64,000 nt of DNA from NCBI GenBank assembly GCA_002704145.1, contig PAFH01000001.1:1-64000 (forward strand), written 5' to 3'. Positions 58,748 to 64,000 of the stretch are shown piece after piece. Every line of letters begins with the position of its first letter. Position 1 is the stretch's first letter. The DNA is from Pelagibacteraceae bacterium (lineage in GTDB: Bacteria; Pseudomonadota; Alphaproteobacteria; Pelagibacterales; Pelagibacteraceae). The notes beneath the pieces were generated by a model. The model was not told where the DNA came from. It searched no databases and worked only from the letters and a program-made list of their open reading frames with translations. The position numbers and the translations under genes are program-made.

Positions 58748-60154
58748 TTAAGAGCTATAATACATTTCAAATTCAATAGGATGAGGAGTATGTTCGAACT
58801 TGTAAATTTCTTGAAATTTTAAGTCGATATAAGCATCAATTTGATCATCTGTGAAAACTCCACCTTGTGTTAAAAATTTTCTGTCTTTATCTAAGTTTTG
58901 CATAGCCTCTCTTAGTGAACCACAAACAGTTGGTAATTTTTTTACTTCGTCCTCAGACAATGTATATAAATCTTTATCAAAAGATTTACCTGGATCTATT
59001 TTGTTTTTAATTCCATCTATTCCTGCCATTAACATTGAAGCAAAAGTTAGATATGGATTACCTGCTGCGTCCGGAAATCTTATTTCCATCCTAGCAGCTT
59101 TTGGATTCATAATAATTGGTATTCTACATGAAGCAGATCTGTTTCTCGCAGAATATGCTAAAATAACTGGTGCTTCAAAACCAGGTATTAACCTCTTATA
59201 GCTATTGGTTGTCGCGTTAGCGAAAGCATTAATAGCTTTAGCGTGCTTTAAAATTCCTCCAATATAGTATAATGCCGTTTTAGACAGCCCCGCGTATTCA
59301 TTACCCATAAACACTGGAGTATTCCCTTTCCATATTGATTGGTGGCAGTGCATACCTGATCCATTATCTCCTTTAACTGGCTTCGGCATAAATGTAGCTG
59401 TTTTTCCAAAAGAATGAGTAACCATTTGTACTGCATATTTATAAAGCTGAAGGTTATCAGCTTGATCTGTTAATGTTCCAAAATACATTCCAAGTTCATG
59501 TTGACTTGGTGCAACTTCGTGATGGTGTTTTTCAACTTTTACACCCATGTCTTTTAAAGCTTTTAGATATTCTCCCCTCATGTCTTGTGCGCTATCTACT
59601 GGAGGGACTGGAAAATAACCTCCTTTAATGCCAGGTCTGTGACCCATATTCCCATTTTCATATTTTTTACCTGTATTATAGGGACCCTCAGAACTATCAA
59701 TTGTAAAACTTGTTTCGTTCATATCATTTTTGAATCTAACGTCATCAAAAACAAAAAATTCTGGTTCAGGACCAAAGAAAGCTTTGTCGCCAATACCTGA
59801 TTTTTTTAGATAAGCTTCAGCTTTTTTAGCTGTGCCTCTTGGATCTCTTTCATAAGGATCTTTTTTAACTGCATCAAGAATATCACAAAAAATATTTAGC
59901 GTTGTATGGGAATTGAACGGATCAATGATCGGTCTTTCTAAGTCAGGCTTTAAAATCATATCTGACTCGTTTATAGCTTTCCAACCAGCTATTGATGAAC
60001 CATCAAAAAAAACTCCTTTGTCGAGCAGTTCTTCATCAACTACAGTTGAATCCATTGTTAAATGTTGAAGTTTACCCTTTGGATCTGTAAATCGTAAATC
60101 AACAAACTCAACTTGTTTGTCTTTCATTAATTTTAATATGTTCTTTGAACTCAT
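58748..60154 (-). CDS. glnA: Glutamine synthetase type I
   Basis: Assimilates ammonium into glutamine. 468 residues, dodecameric GSI type: VEFVDLRFTDPKGKLQHLTM, DGSSIAGW, FGPEPEFFVFD, the metal/glutamate segment KGDNGSGMHCHQS, RRPG-like NSYKRLIPGFEAPV and the adenylylation site Tyr397 in KDLYTLSEDE, at the same position as the E. coli regulatory tyrosine. So activity control by adenylylation is plausible. Upstream a strong AAGGAGCAG site and a 16 bp palindrome are found. Confidence 0.97.
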   Translation of the reverse strand: MSSKNILKLMKDKQVEFVDLRFTDPKGKLQHLTMDSTVVDEELLDKGVFFDGSSIAGWKAINESDMILKPDLERPIIDPFNSHTTLNIFCDILDAVKKDPYERDPRGTAKKAEAYLKKSGIGDKAFFGPEPEFFVFDDVRFKNDMNETSFTIDSSEGPYNTGKKYENGNMGHRPGIKGGYFPVPPVDSAQDMRGEYLKALKDMGVKVEKHHHEVAPSQHELGMYFGTLTDQADNLQLYKYAVQMVTHSFGKTATFMPKPVKGDNGSGMHCHQSIWKGNTPVFMGNEYAGLSKTALYYIGGILKHAKAINAFANATTNSYKRLIPGFEAPVILAYSARNRSASCRIPIIMNPKAARMEIRFPDAAGNPYLTFASMLMAGIDGIKNKIDPGKSFDKDLYTLSEDEVKKLPTVCGSLREAMQNLDKDRKFLTQGGVFTDDQIDAYIDLKFQEIYKFEHTPHPIEFEMYYSS

Positions 60155-60207
60155 GTATTTTAACTGCTCCTTAGATAGTTATTAAAAATTGTTTTGAACA
60201 TATATAA

Positions 60208-60223
60208 GTATTGATTTCAATAC
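60208..60223. promoter_or_regulatory. Perfect 16 bp inverted repeat in the glnA upstream region
   Basis: GTATTGATTTCAATAC consists of two exact 7-base arms around TT, in the 126 bp between divergent glnA and the EamA exporter, about 54 bp before glnA and 58 bp before the exporter. A TATACT on the minus strand (60233-60238) could be the glnA -10, putting the repeat near the transcription start, a repressor-like position. No assignment of the binding protein is made; no RNA-level function is claimed. Confidence 0.5.
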
Positions 60224-60280
60224 ATAATAATTAGTATATAACAGCTATGCATTTTATTCATAATACAATCAGCGCTTGAA

Positions 60281-61168
60281 ATGAGAGAAGCAAAATCAAT
60301 AGATATATTACTTTTAATATTACTTGGATTAATCTGGGGTTCTTCCTTTTTTAATATTAAAATTGCCACTTATTCTTACGAACCTTTTACTTTAGCTCTA
60401 ATAAGAGTAATATTTGCCTCAATACCTCTATTTTTACTTTGTAAATATCATAAGATTAAGATCGAAGCATTTTCTGAAAATTGGCGGCCATACGCTTTAA
60501 TAGGATTATGTAATATTGCAATCCCTTTTACTTTAATAGCGATTGGTACAAGTAAAATTAATAGTTACCTTGCAGCAATATTAATGAGCACAACACCTAT
60601 GAGCGGATCTGTTTTAGCTCATTTTTTTACTAAGAATGAAAAAATTACTTTTTTTAAATCTTTAGGAATTGTAGTTGGCTTCACTGGAGTAGTATTTCTT
60701 TTTCTGGACAAGTTAATCATTAATGAAAATAATTATATTTATGCTTTAATAACTATTTTAGGTTCAACATTTTATTCAATTGGAGGAATACTAACTTTAA
60801 AGTTGAAAAAAAAAGGAAATGAAAATGTGACTACCTCAACGACATTATGGTCGGTTTTACTGTTATTGCCTATGTCAATTTTTTTGGAAAACCCCTGGAC
60901 TTTTAGTCCTACACTAGCCTCCACAGTATCTTTATTATACCTTGGCGTGGTAGCGACAGGTTTAGCTTGGTTAATTAGGTTTAGAATTTTGACAGTTAAC
61001 GGGTTGGTTTTTCAGACTCAAGTAGCATATTTAATCCCTATATTTGGTGTGATGTTTGGGTATTTTTTAATGGATGAGTTAATCACATGGCGAGTTTTAG
61101 TATCTTTAGTTATAATAATTTTAGGTATTTATATTGTAAAAAAAAATAATAAAGGTAACAACAAATAA
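60281..61168 (+). CDS. EamA/DMT-family exporter
   Basis: 295-residue permease with ten predicted helices in two EamA repeats (about 1-140 and 150-290). N-terminal LLGLIWGSSFFNIKIATY with WG and the second-repeat GVVATGLAWLIRFRIL are typical for the drug/metabolite transporter superfamily. Substrate unknown; similar marine proteins are often broad metabolite exporters. One base before the WecA-like gene; probably one transcript. Divergent from glnA. Confidence 0.85.
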   Translation: MREAKSIDILLLILLGLIWGSSFFNIKIATYSYEPFTLALIRVIFASIPLFLLCKYHKIKIEAFSENWRPYALIGLCNIAIPFTLIAIGTSKINSYLAAILMSTTPMSGSVLAHFFTKNEKITFFKSLGIVVGFTGVVFLFLDKLIINENNYIYALITILGSTFYSIGGILTLKLKKKGNENVTTSTTLWSVLLLLPMSIFLENPWTFSPTLASTVSLLYLGVVATGLAWLIRFRILTVNGLVFQTQVAYLIPIFGVMFGYFLMDELITWRVLVSLVIIILGIYIVKKNNKGNNK

Positions 61169-61169
61169 C

Positions 61170-62231
61170 ATGCAAACAGACTCTATTGAACTAGGATTTT
61201 TATCAATTTTTGCATTAATAACTTTTTTTATTTTTTTAATTATTAATAATTATTCTAGCAAAATAAGCAACGGTATTTTTCTAGATGATGATTTTAATAA
61301 ACCGCAATCTTTTCATAACGAAGCTATTACTCGAAGTGGGGGGATAGCTAGTTTTATTTGTTTAATCTTTTTTTTTGGAATTTACTATCTTCTATATTCA
61401 GAGCTTTTAATTGAATATTTTCTTGTTTGTTCAAGTTTATTCGTTATCGGTTATTTCGATGATATTAAAATAAGGATCAGCCCAAATAAAAGACTTTTTT
61501 TAATGGTAATTACTTTATTTATACTTATAAATTTTATCCCTATCAGAATTAATAATATTGACTTTATATTTTTAAGTTATTTGATGGAAAGTAAAATATT
61601 TTCAGTAATCTTTGTATTAATATGTTTCCTTTTTGTAATAAACGGTGCAAATTTTATCGATGGATTTAATGGATTGTTAACCATTAATCTCATAATTATA
61701 AATTCAATTTTGCTTTACATAAACTTAAATAATGATCACTTAAAAATTTCATATTTTATTACTTCTCAGTTAATAATCCTTGTCACTTTTTTACTGTTTA
61801 ATTTTCCAAAAGCAAAAATGTTTTTAGGCGATAGTGGATCATATTTGTTTGGTTCATTAATTTCATTAAATTCAATAATTACCAACAATTTGAACCCTCA
61901 AATATCTTCATTTTTTTTCTGTATATTATTATTTTATTTATTTTTTGAAGTTTTTTTTTCTTTTGTTAGAAAAACCTATCAAAATAAATCTCCAGTCTTG
62001 CCTGACAGAGAGCATTTGCACATGTTATCTTTCATATCAATTTCAAAGTTTTATGGATCTGAAAAAGGCAATTATGTAAACTCAATTGTAATAAATCTTG
62101 TTTATGGATTTTTCATACTACCAAGTATATTTTTTGCTGATAATAGTTTAATTTGCAAGATATGGTTTTTTTCTTTGATTTTAATTTATTTCTTGATTTA
62201 TCAACGACTTTATCGTTTAACAAAAAACTAA
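61170..62231 (+). CDS. WecA/MraY-family sugar-phosphate transferase
   Basis: 353-residue polytopic membrane enzyme that transfers sugar-1-phosphate to polyprenyl phosphate, starting glycan assembly. Conserved acidic motifs are present: GYFDDIK (about 94-100), NGANFIDGFNGL (about 161-172) and KMFLGDSGSYLFGSL (about 217-231). The ending LPDREHLHML resembles the C-terminal His-rich motif of the WecA branch. This is not the mraY of the mur cluster, so O-antigen or exopolysaccharide priming is inferred. Follows the EamA gene by 1 bp. Confidence 0.8.
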   Translation: MQTDSIELGFLSIFALITFFIFLIINNYSSKISNGIFLDDDFNKPQSFHNEAITRSGGIASFICLIFFFGIYYLLYSELLIEYFLVCSSLFVIGYFDDIKIRISPNKRLFLMVITLFILINFIPIRINNIDFIFLSYLMESKIFSVIFVLICFLFVINGANFIDGFNGLLTINLIIINSILLYINLNNDHLKISYFITSQLIILVTFLLFNFPKAKMFLGDSGSYLFGSLISLNSIITNNLNPQISSFFFCILLFYLFFEVFFSFVRKTYQNKSPVLPDREHLHMLSFISISKFYGSEKGNYVNSIVINLVYGFFILPSIFFADNSLICKIWFFSLILIYFLIYQRLYRLTKN

Positions 62232-62261
62232 ATTGATATATAAAACATCGATTACTAATTC

Positions 62262-62346
62262 GGGCAAGTGGCGGAATTGGTATACGCGCTGGTCTTAGAA
62301 ACCAGTGCCGCAAGGCTTAAGAGTTCGAGTCTCTTCTTGCCCACCA
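62262..62346 (+). tRNA. tRNA-Leu (anticodon UAG)
   Basis: 85-nt class II tRNA with CCA encoded. Acceptor stem GGGCAAG (62262-62268) pairs with CTTGCCC (62336-62342), the anticodon stem-loop reads CTGGT-CTTAGAA-ACCAG with anticodon TAG, and a long variable arm TGCCGCAAGGCTTA and T-loop GTTCGAGTC follow. It reads CUA/CUN codons. Located between the WecA-like gene and tig. Confidence 0.95.
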
Positions 62347-62356
62347 GAAATAAAAT

Positions 62357-63730
62357 ATGAAAGTAGAAGTACAGTCAAAAAAGGGTCTTAGAACAATTTT
62401 ATCTGTTTTTGTAGATAAGAATGTAATTCAAAAAAAGATGGATGAAAGACTTAATGAGTTACAGAAAGAAGTTTCTCTTAAAGGCTTTAGACCAGGTAAA
62501 GTTCCGCCCTCAGTCATCAAAGGCCAGTTTGGCAAATCAATTTATGGAGAGGTAATAGATAAAATTTTAAGGGAAACTTCAATCAAGGCCATTGAAGAAA
62601 AAAAAATTAAGATAGCTGGCCAACCTAAGATTGATCTAAAAGCATTTGGTGAAGGAAAAGATTTAAATTATGAATTACAAGTCGACTCATTGCCTGATAT
62701 TAAACTTAAATCTATAGAAAATTATAAAGCCGTAGAATATAAGATCAAAATAGAAGATAACGTAATTACAGATAAATTAAAAGAATTATCAAGTCATAAT
62801 AAACAATTCAAAGATAAAAAAGAAAATGAAAAAGCCAAAATAGGTGATCAAGTAGTTTTTGATTACTCTGCCAAAATCGATGGAAATAAATTTGAAGGCA
62901 GTGAAGGCAAAGGTGTTCAAATAGAATTAGGAAAAGATTTATTCTTAAAAGGTTTCGATGAACAATTAGTTGGTGTAAAAAAAAATGATCTTAAAAAGTT
63001 AGACGCAACATTACCACCAAATCACCCAAAAAAAGAATTAGCAAATAAAAAAACTTTATTTGAATGTAAAATATTAAGTGTAAAAGAAGCAAAACAAAAT
63101 AAAATTGATGACAACTTTGCAAAAATTATGGGGGCGAAAGATTTAACTGATTTAAAAAAACTAATTGAAAATCAGGTTTCTGCCCAATATTCTCAAGCTC
63201 TCAACTCAATCACAAAAAAAATGATTTTAGACCAAATAGAAAAAAATCATGATTTAACTCTCCCTCAAAATCTAATAGATCAAGAAATTTTAACAATGAC
63301 TAAGAATTTGAAAGAGGATGAAAAATTAAAATATAAAACTAATAATGAAAAAGTTGCAAAGTCTAGAATTAAATTAGGATTATTACTTAACGAATATGGG
63401 GAAAAAAATAAATTAAAAGTCTCTGATGATGAGGTAAAAGCTGAAATTCAAAAGCAAATAAAAGGTATGCCTGGTCAAGAAAAAATGGTTCATGATTACT
63501 ACCAAAAAAATCCTAATGCATATCAAAGTTTAAAAGGATCAATTTATGAAGAAAAAATTATTTCTCTAATTAAATCTAAAATAAAACTTGAAAATAAAAA
63601 TATTAACACTAAAGAAGCTGAAAAAATTATATCTGAATTTAATAAACCAAATCTTGATCAAGTTCGCACAAAAAAAACTAAATCTTCGGAAAATAATAAA
63701 TCTAAGTCAAAAAAAATTAGTAAAAAGTAA
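62357..63730 (+). CDS. tig: Trigger factor
   Basis: Ribosome-bound chaperone/prolyl isomerase. 457 residues: N-terminal ribosome-binding domain ([25 protein letters not shown]), FKBP-type middle domain (about 150-250, [31 protein letters not shown]), C-terminal helical arms, and a lysine-rich tail. It follows tRNA-Leu by 10 bp; tig-clpP is a conserved pair. Confidence 0.95.
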   Translation: MKVEVQSKKGLRTILSVFVDKNVIQKKMDERLNELQKEVSLKGFRPGKVPPSVIKGQFGKSIYGEVIDKILRETSIKAIEEKKIKIAGQPKIDLKAFGEGKDLNYELQVDSLPDIKLKSIENYKAVEYKIKIEDNVITDKLKELSSHNKQFKDKKENEKAKIGDQVVFDYSAKIDGNKFEGSEGKGVQIELGKDLFLKGFDEQLVGVKKNDLKKLDATLPPNHPKKELANKKTLFECKILSVKEAKQNKIDDNFAKIMGAKDLTDLKKLIENQVSAQYSQALNSITKKMILDQIEKNHDLTLPQNLIDQEILTMTKNLKEDEKLKYKTNNEKVAKSRIKLGLLLNEYGEKNKLKVSDDEVKAEIQKQIKGMPGQEKMVHDYYQKNPNAYQSLKGSIYEEKIISLIKSKIKLENKNINTKEAEKIISEFNKPNLDQVRTKKTKSSENNKSKSKKISKK

Positions 63731-63753
63731 CCAATAGTTGTATAAATCGTCCT

Positions 63754-64000
63754 ATGAGTCGGAATTTTGAAGAACAGATGAACAATCTAATTCCTATGGT
63801 TGTAGAGCAAACAAGCAAAGGAGAGAGAGCTTACGATATATATTCAAGGCTTTTAAAAGAAAGAATAGTTTTTCTAGTCGGCCCTGTCAACGATTCAGTG
63901 GCTTCATTAGTAACAGCTCAACTTTTGTTTTTGGAGTCTGAAAATCCAAAAAAAGAAATTAATTTTTATATTAACAGTCCAGGGGGTTTAGTTACTGCTG
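63754..64000 (+). CDS. clpP: ATP-dependent Clp protease proteolytic subunit (partial)
   Basis: Starts [52 protein letters not shown] and continues through [14 protein letters not shown], a clear ClpP N-terminus; the window ends after about 82 codons, before the catalytic serine. It is 23 bp after tig, as in many bacteria, and clpX would be expected next. Partial at the 3' end. Confidence 0.93.
   Translation, partial: MSRNFEEQMNNLIPMVVEQTSKGERAYDIYSRLLKERIVFLVGPVNDSVASLVTAQLLFLESENPKKEINFYINSPGGLVTA

Noticed and set aside
58851..59201. 116-codon plus-strand ORF
   Set aside because: Antisense to glnA.
1..64000. Mobile elements, CRISPR arrays, rRNA, intrinsic terminators
   Set aside because: No direct or inverted repeats, transposases, spacer arrays, rRNA segments or GC hairpin plus T-run terminators were found on reading.

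Overview
This is a contiguous, gene-dense, very AT-rich stretch of chromosome whose gene content and order point to a SAR11-type (Pelagibacterales) alphaproteobacterium. The pointers are a streamlined layout with almost no intergenic space, lysine- and asparagine-rich proteins, a eukaryote-like NADP isocitrate dehydrogenase, the alphaproteobacterial pair NDUFA12-like plus DUF2155 next to accBC, a SUF iron-sulfur operon led by an IscR-like regulator, and alaS beside icd. The lineage is inferred from these features, not tested by alignment. No mobile element, phage, CRISPR array or rRNA is visible; there is one tRNA (Leu, anticodon UAG). No gap between genes exceeds 150 bp.

Layout. 1-10 kb: alaS, icd, phospholipid genes psd-pssA, rlmE, and purine genes guaB and guaA with a small TPR gene between, then panB. 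10-18.9 kb: YfgM-like and BamB envelope genes, then a minus-strand block purF-cvpA-RND/MMPL exporter-dnaB-rplI-rpsR-rpsF. 18.9-21.5 kb: fabD-fabG-acpP-gmk. 21.5-28.7 kb: minus-strand LPS and outer-membrane block lptF-lptG-lptD-surA-pdxA-rsmA. 28.8-37.5 kb: pepA, ndk, purN, purM, DUF2066, hda, aspS, an orphan NrdJ-C-terminus-like gene, and the NDUFA12/DUF2155 pair. 37.5-42.6 kb: accC, accB, aroQ, thiS, thiG, RNase E/G. 42.7-51.4 kb: mrcA (PBP1A), prfB with its programmed frameshift, an AsmA-like protein, tyrS, anmK and a hydrolase. 51.5-57.7 kb: iscR-sufBCDS-sufU-sufT-sufA. 57.7-64 kb: an acyltransferase, glnA, an EamA exporter, a WecA/MraY-type transferase, tRNA-Leu, tig and the start of clpP.

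How it works together: most genes are core housekeeping. Seven purine/nucleotide genes (guaB, guaA, purF, purM, purN, gmk, ndk) sit in separate places. Envelope building is well represented: LPS export, BamB, SurA, PBP1A, anhydromuramate recycling and phosphatidylethanolamine synthesis.

The most notable signals are: five genes (guaA, pepA, purN, mrcA, anmK) whose reading frame breaks exactly at runs of 9-12 A; hda interrupted by a single in-frame TAA just before its Walker A motif; an IMP dehydrogenase without CBS domains; an RNase E/G without the zinc-link cysteines; a stand-alone NrdJ C-terminal-like protein; and convergent gene pairs that almost always interlock their stop codons. I found no convincing wholly new multi-gene system; the region is mainly streamlined core genome.
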